This document shows, piece by piece, positions 32,550 to 42,553 of a DNA stretch of 64,000 bases. The notes beneath the pieces are model-generated. The model saw only the letters and a program-made list of their open reading frames with translations, was not told the origin of the DNA and did no database searches. The position numbers were made by a program, and so were the translations under genes. The stretch comes from Hydrogenophaga crassostreae (lineage in GTDB: Bacteria; Pseudomonadota; Gammaproteobacteria; Burkholderiales; Burkholderiaceae_C): positions 1,167,501-1,231,500 of the forward strand of contig NZ_CP017476.1 in NCBI RefSeq assembly GCF_001761385.1, given 5' to 3'. Numbering within the stretch: the first letter of the stretch is position 1; each line of letters opens with the position of its first letter.

Positions 32550-34895
32550 ATGACTTATTCACTGAACACTCTCAATGCCGATCGGGCCCATGCGGGGCCA
32601 GGACCGCTGGCCCGTCTGAGCCAAGAAGCCATGCTCATTCTGGGTGCGGTTTTGCTGATGTTTTGGTTGCTGGCGATGGTGAGCTACTCCGCAACCGACC
32701 CCGCTTGGAGTACGTCAGGCTCACATTCCGATGTGTCCAATCTGGGTGGTCGGCTCGGCGCTTTGCTGGCCGATGTGGGCTACTACCTGCTGGGCTGGTC
32801 GGTCTGGTGGTGTTTTTTTGCCGGCCTGCGCGCTTGGTTGGCCGTACTGGCACTTCGCCTGCGTTCGACGCCATCAGCGGTTGCCGCTATTGACCCCCCG
32901 GAGGCTTGGTGGCGCGGGCCAGCGGCGCGGCGTACCGCCTTCGCTCTGGCGCTGGTGGGTTTGCTGTGTGCCAGTGGCGTTTTGGAATGGAGCCGTTTGT
33001 ACCGGTTGGAAGCATTGTTGCCGGGCACTTCGGGTGGGGTGCTGGGTTCCGTGCTGGGCCCGTGGACGGTGGGTTGGCTGGGTTTTACCGGTACCGCCGT
33101 GGTTACTTTGGGATTGATGGTGCTGACGCTGCCCCGTGTTTTTCAGTTTTCCTGGGGGCATTGGGCTGAATTGATCGGCGCGCGATTTGACGGCTGGTTC
33201 GAAACACGCCGGGAAAAGCGTGAGGCGGTGGAAGACCACCGGATCGGTGAGCGCGCTGCGCGCGAGCGCGAAGAGGTCGTCAAAGTGGAGCGGGTGGAGA
33301 TCGAAGAGCACCATGTGGTTCCGGTCTTCATTGAGCCTGCGGTGGTGGAGGTTCCCAAGAGTGAGCGCGTGGCCAAGGAACGCCAGAAACCTTTGTTCTC
33401 CGAGATGCTCGACAGCCAGTTGCCACAGGTCGACTTGCTCGATGCGGCGCCGGCCAACCAGATCAGCGTGGACAACCAGACGCTGGAGATGACCAGCCGC
33501 CTGATCGAGAAGAAGCTCAAAGACTTTGGCGTTGAAGTGCGCGTGGTGGCGGCCGCGCCGGGCCCCGTGATCACCCGCTATGAGATCGAACCAGCCACTG
33601 GTGTCAAGGGCTCGCAAGTGGTCAACCTGAGCCGCGATCTGGCCCGTTCGTTGTCGCTGGTGTCCATTCGTGTGATCGAAACCATTCCAGGCAAAAACCT
33701 GATGGCGCTCGAGCTGCCCAATGCCAAGCGCCAGATGATCAAGCTCAGCGAGATCCTGGGTTCTTCTGTTTACAACGACGCCAAATCCCTGCTGACCATG
33801 GGCCTGGGCAAAGACATCAGCGGTTTGCCGGTGGTCGCCGACCTGGCCAAGATGCCACACTGCCTGGTGGCGGGTACAACGGGCTCGGGCAAATCGGTCG
33901 GTATCAACGCCATGATTCTGTCGCTGCTCTACAAGGCCGATGCGAAAGACGTGCGCTTGCTGCTGATCGACCCCAAGATGCTGGAGATGAGCGTTTACGA
34001 AGGCATTCCACATTTGCTGGCGCCGGTGGTGACCGACATGAAGCACGCCGCCAACGGCCTGAACTGGTGCGTAGGCGAGATGGAGAAGCGGTACAAGCTC
34101 ATGAGCAAGATGGGCGTGCGCAACCTGGCCGGCTACAACGTCAAGATCGACGAGGCCAAGGCGCGTGGCGAGATCATTGGTAACCCGTTCAGCCTGACGC
34201 CCGAGCAGCCTGAACCATTGGATCGACTGCCCTACATCGTGGTCGTGATCGACGAACTGGCCGATCTGATGATGGTGGTCGGCAAGAAGATCGAAGAGCT
34301 GATTGCGCGCCTGGCGCAAAAGGCCCGCGCCGCCGGTATCCACCTGATTCTGGCGACGCAGCGCCCCAGCGTGGATGTGATCACCGGTCTGATCAAGGCC
34401 AACATTCCCACGCGTCTGAGTTTTCAGGTGAGCAGCAAGATCGACAGCCGCACCATCCTGGACCAGATGGGCGCCGAGAGCTTGCTGGGCATGGGTGACA
34501 TGCTGTACCTGCCCTCGGGCACCGGCTTCCCCATTCGCGTACACGGTGCGTTCGTGAGCGATGACGAAGTGCACCGTGTTGTGGCTTACCTGAAGGAGCG
34601 CGGCGGAGAGCCCAACTACGTCGAAGGCATTCTGGAGGCGCCTGGTGGCGATGGCGAGGCTGGTGATATTTTTGGCGATGGTGGCGACAGCAGCGAAAAG
34701 GACGCGCTGTACGACCAGGCCGTAGAAATTGTGCTCAAGGACCGCAAAGCCAGTATTTCGTATGTGCAGCGCAAGCTCAAAATCGGCTACAACCGCGCCG
34801 CGCGCTTGCTGGAAGAGATGGAAAAGGCTGGCATGGTCAGCTCACTGACCTCCAGTGGCCAGCGCGACATTCTGGTGCCTGCCCGACCCGAGTAA
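32550..34895 (+). CDS. ftsK: DNA translocase FtsK
   Basis: 781 residues. Four N-terminal membrane helices (residues about 25-200; first AMLILGAVLLMFWLLAMVSYS), a short charged linker (about 220-300), the RecA-like motor with Walker A GTTGSGKSVGINA and Walker B IVVVIDELADLMM, and the C-terminal gamma winged helix (SYVQRKLKIGYNRAARLLEEME) that reads KOPS sites. It pumps chromosome ends at the septum and activates XerCD at dif. The linker is short compared with E. coli FtsK. Its start is ATG 32550. lolA and rarA follow, the conserved ftsK-lolA-rarA order. Confidence 0.97.
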   Translation: MTYSLNTLNADRAHAGPGPLARLSQEAMLILGAVLLMFWLLAMVSYSATDPAWSTSGSHSDVSNLGGRLGALLADVGYYLLGWSVWWCFFAGLRAWLAVLALRLRSTPSAVAAIDPPEAWWRGPAARRTAFALALVGLLCASGVLEWSRLYRLEALLPGTSGGVLGSVLGPWTVGWLGFTGTAVVTLGLMVLTLPRVFQFSWGHWAELIGARFDGWFETRREKREAVEDHRIGERAAREREEVVKVERVEIEEHHVVPVFIEPAVVEVPKSERVAKERQKPLFSEMLDSQLPQVDLLDAAPANQISVDNQTLEMTSRLIEKKLKDFGVEVRVVAAAPGPVITRYEIEPATGVKGSQVVNLSRDLARSLSLVSIRVIETIPGKNLMALELPNAKRQMIKLSEILGSSVYNDAKSLLTMGLGKDISGLPVVADLAKMPHCLVAGTTGSGKSVGINAMILSLLYKADAKDVRLLLIDPKMLEMSVYEGIPHLLAPVVTDMKHAANGLNWCVGEMEKRYKLMSKMGVRNLAGYNVKIDEAKARGEIIGNPFSLTPEQPEPLDRLPYIVVVIDELADLMMVVGKKIEELIARLAQKARAAGIHLILATQRPSVDVITGLIKANIPTRLSFQVSSKIDSRTILDQMGAESLLGMGDMLYLPSGTGFPIRVHGAFVSDDEVHRVVAYLKERGGEPNYVEGILEAPGGDGEAGDIFGDGGDSSEKDALYDQAVEIVLKDRKASISYVQRKLKIGYNRAARLLEEMEKAGMVSSLTSSGQRDILVPARPE

Positions 34896-34962
34896 CGGTT
34901 GGACCACCTGGGCGACCTTCCTCAACAGGAACCCTTGTGGTCGCTCATCACTCATACCCGCC

Positions 34963-35616
34963 ATGAATCTACACAAACGTCTATTGTTATTGGCCCTGGC
35001 CGCACCACTTTGCCTGGCCTCGTTGGCGGTACGCGCTGACGGGTTGTCGGAAATGGCCACTTTTCTGCGCGAAGTGAACAGCGCGCAAGCCACGTTCACC
35101 CAGGTGGTGACATCGCCTCTGCGCAAGGGTGAAAGCGCTGCGCGGAAGAAAACATCCAGCGGTCGATTTGAATTCCTGAGACCCAACCGCTTTCGCTTTG
35201 AATACACCAAGCCCTTTGAGCAAAGCATCGTGGCCGATGGCGACATGCTGTGGCTGTATGACGTGGATCTGAACCAGGTCACGGCGCGCAAGCAAAAAGA
35301 CGTTTTGGGCAGCACGCCAGCGGCCCTGATTGCAGCGGGCACCGATATCAAGTCGCTTGCGGCGGTGTTTGAACTCAAATCGGTTCCCGCGACCAACGGT
35401 GTGGAGTGGGTCGATGCGCGCCCGCGTGGAAGCGATGGGCAACTGCAAAACGTGCGCATAGGATTCCGACAAGGCCGGTTGGTGGCCCTGGAAATTCTGG
35501 ACAGTCTGGGGCAGCTATCGCTTCTGACGTTTGCCGATTGGCAGAGCAACGCACCTCTCAAAGCGGAGAGCTTCCGTTTTGTGCCGCCTGCGGGCGTGGA
35601 CGTGATTCGTCCCTGA
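34963..35616 (+). CDS. lolA: Outer-membrane lipoprotein carrier protein LolA
   Basis: 217 residues. Signal peptide LLLLALAAPLCLASLAVRA, then the LolA fold: TFTQVVTSPLRKGESAARK, SGRFEFLRPNRFRFEYTKPFEQSIVADG and MLWLYDVDLNQVTARK, all family blocks. It carries lipoproteins from the LolCDE complex across the periplasm to LolB. ATG 34963 precedes the signal peptide; the frame extends upstream into ftsK without protein-like sequence. It lies between ftsK (67 bases) and rarA (4 bases after the stop), probably one transcript. Confidence 0.96.
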   Translation: MNLHKRLLLLALAAPLCLASLAVRADGLSEMATFLREVNSAQATFTQVVTSPLRKGESAARKKTSSGRFEFLRPNRFRFEYTKPFEQSIVADGDMLWLYDVDLNQVTARKQKDVLGSTPAALIAAGTDIKSLAAVFELKSVPATNGVEWVDARPRGSDGQLQNVRIGFRQGRLVALEILDSLGQLSLLTFADWQSNAPLKAESFRFVPPAGVDVIRP

Positions 35617-35620
35617 TTTT

Positions 35621-36916
35621 GTGACCACCGCTGCGTACACCCATCAACCTCTGGCCGAACGGCTGCGCCCACATTCGCTGGGTGAGGTGATTGGGCAGCA
35701 ACAGTTGCTGGGGGAGGGCATGGCTTTGCGGCTGGCCTTCGAATCGGGCCAGCCGCACAGCTGCATTCTCTGGGGTCCCCCCGGCGTCGGCAAGACCACC
35801 ATTGCGCGCCTCATGGCCAACGCGTTTGATGCCCAGTTCATCACCATCAGCGCGGTTCTGGGGGGCGTCAAGGACATCCGTGAGGCGGTGGACAAAGCCG
35901 AACTGGCACGCGATGGTTTGATGGCGCAGCGCACCATTGTTTTTGTGGACGAGGTACACCGCTTCAACAAAAGCCAGCAAGATGCATTTTTACCGCATGT
36001 AGAAAGCGGTCTCTTCACCTTCATCGGCGCGACCACCGAAAACCCGTCGTTTGAAGTGAATTCGGCCTTGCTTTCGCGTGCGGCTGTGTACGTTCTGACG
36101 TCGCTTAGTGAGGACGATTTACGCCAACTCATCGGACGAGCTCAGGCTATTGACGCGGTGCCATCGGTGCAGGATGCTGCGGCCGACCGTTTGATTTCCT
36201 ATGCCGATGGCGATGCACGGCGGTTGCTGAACACATTGGAAACGCTGGCCGTGGCTGCGAAGCGCGAAAAGCTCACCGAGGTGACAGATGCCTGGTTGAT
36301 GCGCGTGTTGGGCGAGCGTATGCGCCGCTACGACAAAGGGGGTGAGCAGTTCTATGACACCATCAGCGCGCTGCACAAAAGCGTGCGCGGATCAGACCCT
36401 GATGCCGCACTGTATTGGTTCGTTCGAATGCTGGACGGCGGTGCAGAGCCGCGCTACATGGCGCGGCGCTTTATCCGGATGGCCAGCGAAGACATCGGGT
36501 TGGCCGATCCACGGGCATTGCGCATGGCTCTGGACGCAGCCGATGTCTACGAGCGCCTGGGCACACCCGAGGGCGAGTTGGCCCTGGCCGAGTGTGTGGT
36601 GTACCTGGCGGTCGCGCCGAAATCGAATGCAGTCTACAAGGCCTTTAACGAAGCCAAGGCATTTGTAAAAAAAGACGGAACGCGGCCTGTGCCCATGCAT
36701 TTGCGCAACGCTCCGACCAAGCTCATGAAAGAACTCGACTACGGGAAGGGCTACCGCTATGCCCACGATGAAGTCGACGGGTTTGCCGCGGGTGAAAACT
36801 ACCTGCCCGAAGGCATGGCAGCGCCTGATTTCTACCGACCGGTCGAGCGGGGGCTGGAGATCCGTATAGCCGATAAGCTGCGCGAGTTGAAAAAACGCAA
36901 TCATCAATCTGACTAA
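35621..36916 (+). CDS. rarA: Replication-associated recombination protein RarA (MgsA family AAA ATPase)
   Basis: 431 residues. Walker A GPPGVGKTTIARLMA, Walker B IVFVDEVHRFNKSQQD, sensor 1 FIGATTENPSFEVN, then the C-terminal MgsA domain with MRRYDKGGEQFYDTISALHKSVRGSDPDAALYW in outline. It acts at stalled replication forks. The start is GTG 35621, four bases after the lolA stop, preceded by no strong ribosome site, so it is probably coupled to lolA translation. No terminator is clear downstream before the livH leader. Confidence 0.95.
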   Translation: MTTAAYTHQPLAERLRPHSLGEVIGQQQLLGEGMALRLAFESGQPHSCILWGPPGVGKTTIARLMANAFDAQFITISAVLGGVKDIREAVDKAELARDGLMAQRTIVFVDEVHRFNKSQQDAFLPHVESGLFTFIGATTENPSFEVNSALLSRAAVYVLTSLSEDDLRQLIGRAQAIDAVPSVQDAAADRLISYADGDARRLLNTLETLAVAAKREKLTEVTDAWLMRVLGERMRRYDKGGEQFYDTISALHKSVRGSDPDAALYWFVRMLDGGAEPRYMARRFIRMASEDIGLADPRALRMALDAADVYERLGTPEGELALAECVVYLAVAPKSNAVYKAFNEAKAFVKKDGTRPVPMHLRNAPTKLMKELDYGKGYRYAHDEVDGFAAGENYLPEGMAAPDFYRPVERGLEIRIADKLRELKKRNHQSD

Positions 36917-37020
36917 TGTTGAGCCAATCCTGCTGATGTTCGGCCGAGCGGGCCCAGACTTTGCGGGTAAACCCCATCTTGCTAGGGGCTTACACCCTTA
37001 AATTGTCTGTATTCGATCGT

Positions 37021-37079
37021 TACAATCGCGCTCCAACCCGCAGTCGGTCTTGCCATGGATCGAACCTGGCGGGTTTTTT
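37021..37079 (+). promoter_or_regulatory. livH leader: TACAAT box followed by terminator-like hairpin
   Basis: TACAAT at 37021-37026 looks like a promoter -10. Nine bases later AACCCGCAG pairs, with one bulged base, with CTGGCGGGTT, enclosing a 22-base loop and ending in six Ts at 37074-37079. The ATG of livH is 64 bases further on. It may be a rarA terminator or a leader attenuator for the liv operon. The lysS leader at 40923 has the same arrangement. Confidence 0.55.
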
Positions 37080-37142
37080 GCTAAATTGAAACGGTTGGTT
37101 TGCGGAAACCACCCAAAGCCTCTCAGAACTCGGAGAACCCTT

Positions 37143-38072
37143 ATGGAAGTATTGCTTCAGCAGGTCATCAATGGACTGGTCCTGGGCAGCATGTATGCGC
37201 TGGTGGCCCTTGGCTACACCATGGTGTACGGCATCATTGGTTTGATCAACTTTGCTCACGGCGAGGTGCTCATGGTGGGTGCGCTGACCAGCTGGACCTT
37301 GATCGGTTGGATGAGTGAAGCTTGGGTAGGCATGCCTGGCTGGGTCTTGCTGCTGACCGCCACGCTGATCTCCATGGTCGTGTGTGGCACTTTGGCCTAC
37401 GCGATTGAAAAGATGGCCTACCGCCGCTTGCGCAACTCGCCACGGCTGGCGCCCTTGATCACGGCCATTGGTATGTCGCTTTTGCTGCAAACCTTCGCCA
37501 TGATCATCTGGAAGCCCAACCCAAAATCGTATCCATCGATGTTGCCAACCGATCCGTTTGAGTTTGGTGGTGCGGTGATTTCGGTGACACAGGTCACCAT
37601 TCTGGCCACCACGGCGATCACGCTCGCCCTGCTGATGTGGCTGGTGAATCACACCAACCTGGGGCGTGCCATGCGTGCCACCGCTGAAAATCCGCGTGTG
37701 GCGGCGCTGATGGGCATCAAGCCCGACATGGTGATTTCCGCTACCTTCATCATTGGCGCGATGCTGGCGGCGATTGCCGGTGTGATGTGGGCTTCGAACT
37801 ACGGCACTGTGCAGCACACCATGGGCTTCATGCCCGGGTTGAAATCGTTCGTGGCAGCTGTCATGGGTGGTATCGGCAACCTTGGCGGCGCCGTGCTGGG
37901 TGGCATCGTGCTGGGCTTGATCGAATCGTTGGGGGCTGGCTACCTGGGCAAGCTCACGGGCGGTGTGCTGGGCAGCCAGTACTCTGACATTTTTGCTTTC
38001 ATCATGTTGGCGCTGGTGTTGACGTTGCGGCCCTCTGGCTTGCTGGGTGAACGCGTGGCCGATCGCGCGTAA
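37143..38072 (+). CDS. livH: Branched-chain amino acid ABC transporter permease LivH
   Basis: 309 residues, about eight membrane helices. LQQVINGLVLGSMYALVALGYTMVYGIIGLINFAHGE in outline is the LivH N-terminal signature, and LGRAMRATAENPRVAALMGI is the cytoplasmic loop that meets the ATPase. With LivM it forms the membrane channel for leucine, isoleucine or valine. ATG 37143 was chosen over an upstream in-frame codon because it starts directly at the signature and a GGAG is nearby. First gene of livHMGF; no binding protein gene precedes it. Confidence 0.95.
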   Translation: MEVLLQQVINGLVLGSMYALVALGYTMVYGIIGLINFAHGEVLMVGALTSWTLIGWMSEAWVGMPGWVLLLTATLISMVVCGTLAYAIEKMAYRRLRNSPRLAPLITAIGMSLLLQTFAMIIWKPNPKSYPSMLPTDPFEFGGAVISVTQVTILATTAITLALLMWLVNHTNLGRAMRATAENPRVAALMGIKPDMVISATFIIGAMLAAIAGVMWASNYGTVQHTMGFMPGLKSFVAAVMGGIGNLGGAVLGGIVLGLIESLGAGYLGKLTGGVLGSQYSDIFAFIMLALVLTLRPSGLLGERVADRA

Positions 38073-38090
38073 AGCCAAAGGAGTTTTGAT

Positions 38091-39176
38091 ATGTTGAATA
38101 CCAAAAATGGCAAGTTGATAGCTTTTGTGGTGGCGGGTATTGCACTGTTGGTGCTGCCGCTGCTGTTGCAGGCCACGGGCAGCAACTCCTGGGCCCGAAT
38201 CGTTGATCAGGCGCTGTTGTATGTGCTGCTGGCTTTGGGCCTGAACATTGTGGTGGGCTACGCTGGGCTGCTTGATCTGGGCTACATCGCATTCTTTGCG
38301 GTGGGTGCTTATGTCTATGGCCTGCTTTCTTCGCCCCACCTGGCGGAGGCTTTCACCTCCATTGCAGCGGCCTTTCCAGGTGGACTGCACACCAATATTT
38401 TTGTGGCCATCGTGATCGCGGCGGTGGTCGCGGGGGTGATGGGCATGATTCTTGGTGCGCCAACGCTCAAGCTGCGTGGCGACTACCTGGCCATCATCAC
38501 GCTGGGCTTTGGTGAAATCGTTCGCATTTTCCTGCTGAACCTCGACCGCCCCATCAACATCACCAACGGCCCCAAAGGCCTGCCAGGTGTCGATGCACCT
38601 TCGGTGTTCGGGATCAGTTTTGCGAAGCCTTTTTATGTTGGTGACTACATGGTTGAACCCGTCACCATGTATTACTACCTCTTCATGGTCTTTGTTGTTG
38701 CGGCGGTCATTTTGTCCTACCGCTTGCAGGACTCCCGTATTGGCCGGGCCTGGATGGCCATTCGCGAAGATGAAATTGCAGCCAAGGCCATGGGCTTGAA
38801 CACCCGCAACCTGAAGCTGCTGGCTTTCGGTATGGGCGCTACTTTCGGTGGTGTCTCCGGCGTGTTGTTTGCCTCCTTTCAGCGCGGCGTTTATCCCGAG
38901 TCGTTCATCTTGATGGAGTCGGTCATGGTTGTGGCCATGGTTGTGCTGGGCGGTATTGGCCACATTCCTGGTGTGATCCTGGGCGCGTTGCTGCTGGCGG
39001 GCTTGCCGGAGGTCTTGCGCCATGTGGCCGGGCCACTGTCACAAATGACCGATGGCCGGCTGGCACCTGAAATCCTTCGCCAACTGCTGATTGCTTCGGC
39101 GATGGTGGTGGTGATGCTGATCCGCCCCAAAGGCTTGTGGCCATCGCCCGAGCATGGCAAATCATTGAGCAAGTGA
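38091..39176 (+). CDS. livM: Branched-chain amino acid ABC transporter permease LivM
   Basis: 361 residues. LLYVLLALGLNIVVGYAGLLDLGYIAFFAVGAYVYG in outline and PTLKLRGDYLAIITLGFGEIVRI are LivM signatures; DSRIGRAWMAIREDEIAAKAMG is the ATPase-contact loop. Partner of LivH in the inner membrane. It begins 18 bases after livH with an AAAGGAG site. The length is a little above LivM without its extra N-terminal helices, and the first helix is clear. Confidence 0.95.
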   Translation: MLNTKNGKLIAFVVAGIALLVLPLLLQATGSNSWARIVDQALLYVLLALGLNIVVGYAGLLDLGYIAFFAVGAYVYGLLSSPHLAEAFTSIAAAFPGGLHTNIFVAIVIAAVVAGVMGMILGAPTLKLRGDYLAIITLGFGEIVRIFLLNLDRPINITNGPKGLPGVDAPSVFGISFAKPFYVGDYMVEPVTMYYYLFMVFVVAAVILSYRLQDSRIGRAWMAIREDEIAAKAMGLNTRNLKLLAFGMGATFGGVSGVLFASFQRGVYPESFILMESVMVVAMVVLGGIGHIPGVILGALLLAGLPEVLRHVAGPLSQMTDGRLAPEILRQLLIASAMVVVMLIRPKGLWPSPEHGKSLSK

Positions 39177-39186
39177 GGCAGACCAA

Positions 39187-39957
<771 letters not shown>

Positions 39958-39959
39958 TG

Positions 39960-40040
39960 CGCCCCCCGCGCCGCGCCGCGCGCGTCACCCCCCAGGGGGC
40001 AACGCTGGCCGACTGGCAATGCCAGATCGGCGGCGTTCTG
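39960..40040 (-). repeat. Dispersed GC-rich intergenic repeat, copy 5 (reverse, inside liv operon)
   Basis: On the minus strand: AGAACGCCGCCGATCTGGC, GCCAGTCGGCCAGCG, a CCCCC...GGGGG stem, then GACGCGCGCGGCGCGGCG. It begins right after the livG stop and separates it from livF, a gap of 131 bases in an operon whose other gaps are 10-18 bases. Same order of blocks as the copy at 53015. Confidence 0.85.
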
Positions 40041-40088
40041 GAAAAGACACCTCGCTCGCGACGTTCTGAATGAACAAGGAAACATGAG

Positions 40089-40805
40089 ATGGCAAACACA
40101 TTACTCAAAGTCAGCGGCCTGAAGGTCGCGTATGGCGGTATCAAGGCGGTCAAGGGCATTGATCTGGAGGTGAAGGAAGGCGAGTTGATTTCGCTGATCG
40201 GATCCAACGGCGCTGGCAAAACCACGACCATGAAGGCGATCACTGGCTCCCTGTCGTTCGAAGCGGGCGACATTGAATACCTGGGGCAGTCCATCAATGG
40301 GCAAGGCCCCTGGGATCTTGTGAGGCAGGGGTTGGTCATGGTGCCGGAGGGCCGCGGCGTGTTCACGCGGATGAGCATCACCGAAAACCTGCAGATGGGT
40401 GCCTACATCCGGACAGACAAGGATGGAATCCAGAAAGACATTGAACGCATGTTTGGCATCTTTCCGCGCCTCAGGGAGCGCAAAGACCAACTGGCCGGCA
40501 CCATGAGTGGCGGTGAGCAGCAGATGCTGGCCATGGCCCGCGCGCTGATGAGCCAGCCCAAGGTCCTGTTGCTCGACGAGCCGTCGATGGGCTTGTCGCC
40601 CATCATGGTGGACAAGATTTTTGAGGTGGTGCGCGAAGTGGCCTCTCAGGGCGTGACGATTTTGCTGGTTGAGCAAAACGCCCAGCGTGCGCTGCAGATT
40701 GCCCACCGCGGCTATGTGATGGACTCGGGTGAAATCACCATGACCGGTCCAGGCAAGGAGCTTTTGGTCGACCCCAAGGTCAGGGAGGCCTACCTGGGGC
40801 ATTGA
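40089..40805 (+). CDS. livF: Branched-chain amino acid ABC transporter ATP-binding protein LivF
   Basis: 238 residues. Walker A IGSNGAGKTTTMKAI, signature TMSGGEQQMLAMARALM, Walker B LLLDEPSMGLSPIMV, and the LivF C-terminal VREAYLG. Second ATPase of the liv transporter. AAGGAAAC precedes the ATG. Last gene of the operon; after its stop comes the lysS leader hairpin, which may terminate liv transcripts. Confidence 0.96.
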   Translation: MANTLLKVSGLKVAYGGIKAVKGIDLEVKEGELISLIGSNGAGKTTTMKAITGSLSFEAGDIEYLGQSINGQGPWDLVRQGLVMVPEGRGVFTRMSITENLQMGAYIRTDKDGIQKDIERMFGIFPRLRERKDQLAGTMSGGEQQMLAMARALMSQPKVLLLDEPSMGLSPIMVDKIFEVVREVASQGVTILLVEQNAQRALQIAHRGYVMDSGEITMTGPGKELLVDPKVREAYLGH

Positions 40806-40922
40806 AAGAGCCATCTCTGCGCTGTCTTCGGCAGGGGCAGTGCTGCTGGCCTGGCAAAGCCAGATCCACGGTACCCCGGGGTGTCGAGAATCGCCCGATA
40901 TTTCCAGCGTCTGCCAAAAACT

Positions 40923-40974
40923 TACAATTACGGGTTGCACTGCGCAGATGGCTGCGGATGTGCAGCCCGTTTTT
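40923..40974 (+). promoter_or_regulatory. lysS leader: TACAAT box followed by terminator-like hairpin
   Basis: TACAAT at 40923-40928, then two bases later ACGGGTTGCAC pairs with GTGCAGCCCGT (10 Watson-Crick pairs and one G-U), with a nested CGCAG/CTGCG stem, followed by six Ts. The lysS ATG is ten bases past the T-run and no ribosome site fits between. It is either the liv terminator or an attenuating leader of lysS. Confidence 0.6.
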
Positions 40975-40983
40975 TATTGCACC

Positions 40984-42543
40984 ATGACACAAGCACCCAC
41001 TCCCCAAGCCCAGCCCGTTGTTGCCTCCGTTGACGAGAATCAGTTGATTGTCGAGCGCCGTGAAAAGCTCAAGGCGATGCGCGAGACGCAGAAGCAGGGC
41101 GGGGCGGTGGCATTTCCCAACGATTTCAAACCAGCCGACAAAGCCGCCGCGCTGTTCGCCGCCCACGGTGAGTCCACCAAGGAAGCGCTCGAAGGCGCAC
41201 CCGTGCGTGCCAGCGTGGCCGGCCGCATGATGCTCAAGCGCGTGATGGGCAAGGCGAGCTTCGCCACCCTGCAGGACGCCTCCATGGGCGAGAGTGGCGG
41301 CCGCATCCAGATCTACCTGAACAACGACAGCGTGGGCGAAGACGTTCACGGCGCGTTCAAGCATTGGGACCTGGGCGACATCGTGGCCGCCGAAGGCGTG
41401 TTGTTCAAAACCCGCACTGGCGAGCTCACCATCCACGCCGACAACATCCGTTTGCTCACCAAGAGCCTGCGCCCGCTGCCCGACAAATTCCACGGTATTC
41501 ACGACCAGGAGATCAAGTACCGCCAGCGCTATGTGGACCTGATGACCGACGAAAGCGCCCGCAAGCGTTTCATCACGCGCAGCCAGACGCTTTCCAGCAT
41601 CCGCGATTACATGGTGAGTCATGGCTTCCTGGAAGTGGAAACGCCCATGCTGCACCCGATTCCGGGCGGCGCCAACGCCAAGCCCTTCAAGACACACCAC
41701 AACGCGCTCGATCAGGAAATGTTCCTGCGCATCGCGCCTGAGTTGTATCTGAAGCGCTTGCTGGTGGGAGGGTTTGACCGCGTGTTTGAAATCAACCGCA
41801 GCTACCGCAACGAAGGCATCAGCGTTCGCCACAACCCCGAATTCACCATGATGGAGTTCTACGCGGCCTACTGGAATTACCAGGACCTGATGGACTTCAA
41901 TGAGCAACTGATCCGGCATGTGGTTAAGCAGGTGCACGGCGACACGCCGCTGACCTATAACGGCCAGCCGGTCGATGTCATGTCGCCCTTCGAGCGCCTG
42001 ACCATCCGCCAGGCCATCGAGAAGTACACCGACGCAGGCGACGGCGCAGACAGCGCCGAGTGGCTGATCCCTGCTTTGAAAAAGCTCGGTATGTCGGAGG
42101 CCAAGCACCAGCTGAGCACGCGCAGCCTCGCCAGCCTTCAGGTCCTGTATTTTGAAGAGACGGTCGAAGAGAAGCTCTGGAACCCCACCTTCATCATGGA
42201 CCACCCTATCGAAATCTCGCCCCTGGCCCGCGCCAACGACAAGAACCCCGAAGTCACCGAGCGCTTCGAGCTCTACATCACCGGCCGCGAGTTCGGCAAC
42301 GCCTTCTCAGAGCTGAACGACGCCGAAGACCAGGCCGCTCGCTTCCATGCGCAAGTGGCCAGCAAAGACAGCGGCGACGATGAAGCCATGCACTACGACG
42401 CCGACTTCATCCGCGCGCTGGAATACGGCATGCCCCCCGCCGGCGGCTGCGGCATCGGCATTGACCGTTTGATGATGCTGTTGACCGACAGCCCCAGCAT
42501 CCGCGATGTGATTCTGTTCCCTGCGTTGCGCCGCGAGGCCTGA
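40984..42543 (+). CDS. lysS: Lysyl-tRNA synthetase, class II
   Basis: 519 residues. N-terminal OB-fold anticodon domain (about residues 75-190, VAGRMMLKRVMGKASFATLQD), then the class II core: motif 1 FLEVETPMLHPIPGGANAKPF, motif 2 FEINRSYRNEGISVRHNPEFTMMEFY in outline and motif 3 GGCGIGIDRLMMLLTDS. Charges tRNA-Lys. ATG 40984 begins MTQAPTPQAQP. The frame extends upstream across the leader hairpin but not as protein. No ribosome site is visible directly before the ATG, which sits ten bases from the leader T-run. Confidence 0.97.
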   Translation: MTQAPTPQAQPVVASVDENQLIVERREKLKAMRETQKQGGAVAFPNDFKPADKAAALFAAHGESTKEALEGAPVRASVAGRMMLKRVMGKASFATLQDASMGESGGRIQIYLNNDSVGEDVHGAFKHWDLGDIVAAEGVLFKTRTGELTIHADNIRLLTKSLRPLPDKFHGIHDQEIKYRQRYVDLMTDESARKRFITRSQTLSSIRDYMVSHGFLEVETPMLHPIPGGANAKPFKTHHNALDQEMFLRIAPELYLKRLLVGGFDRVFEINRSYRNEGISVRHNPEFTMMEFYAAYWNYQDLMDFNEQLIRHVVKQVHGDTPLTYNGQPVDVMSPFERLTIRQAIEKYTDAGDGADSAEWLIPALKKLGMSEAKHQLSTRSLASLQVLYFEETVEEKLWNPTFIMDHPIEISPLARANDKNPEVTERFELYITGREFGNAFSELNDAEDQAARFHAQVASKDSGDDEAMHYDADFIRALEYGMPPAGGCGIGIDRLMMLLTDSPSIRDVILFPALRREA

Positions 42544-42553
42544 TCAACAACCC

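Noticed and set aside
37020..39023. A 667-codon minus-strand open frame across livH and livM
   Set aside because: It is antisense to two permease genes and rich in His, Gln and Arg, the mirror of hydrophobic codons. No recognisable domain.
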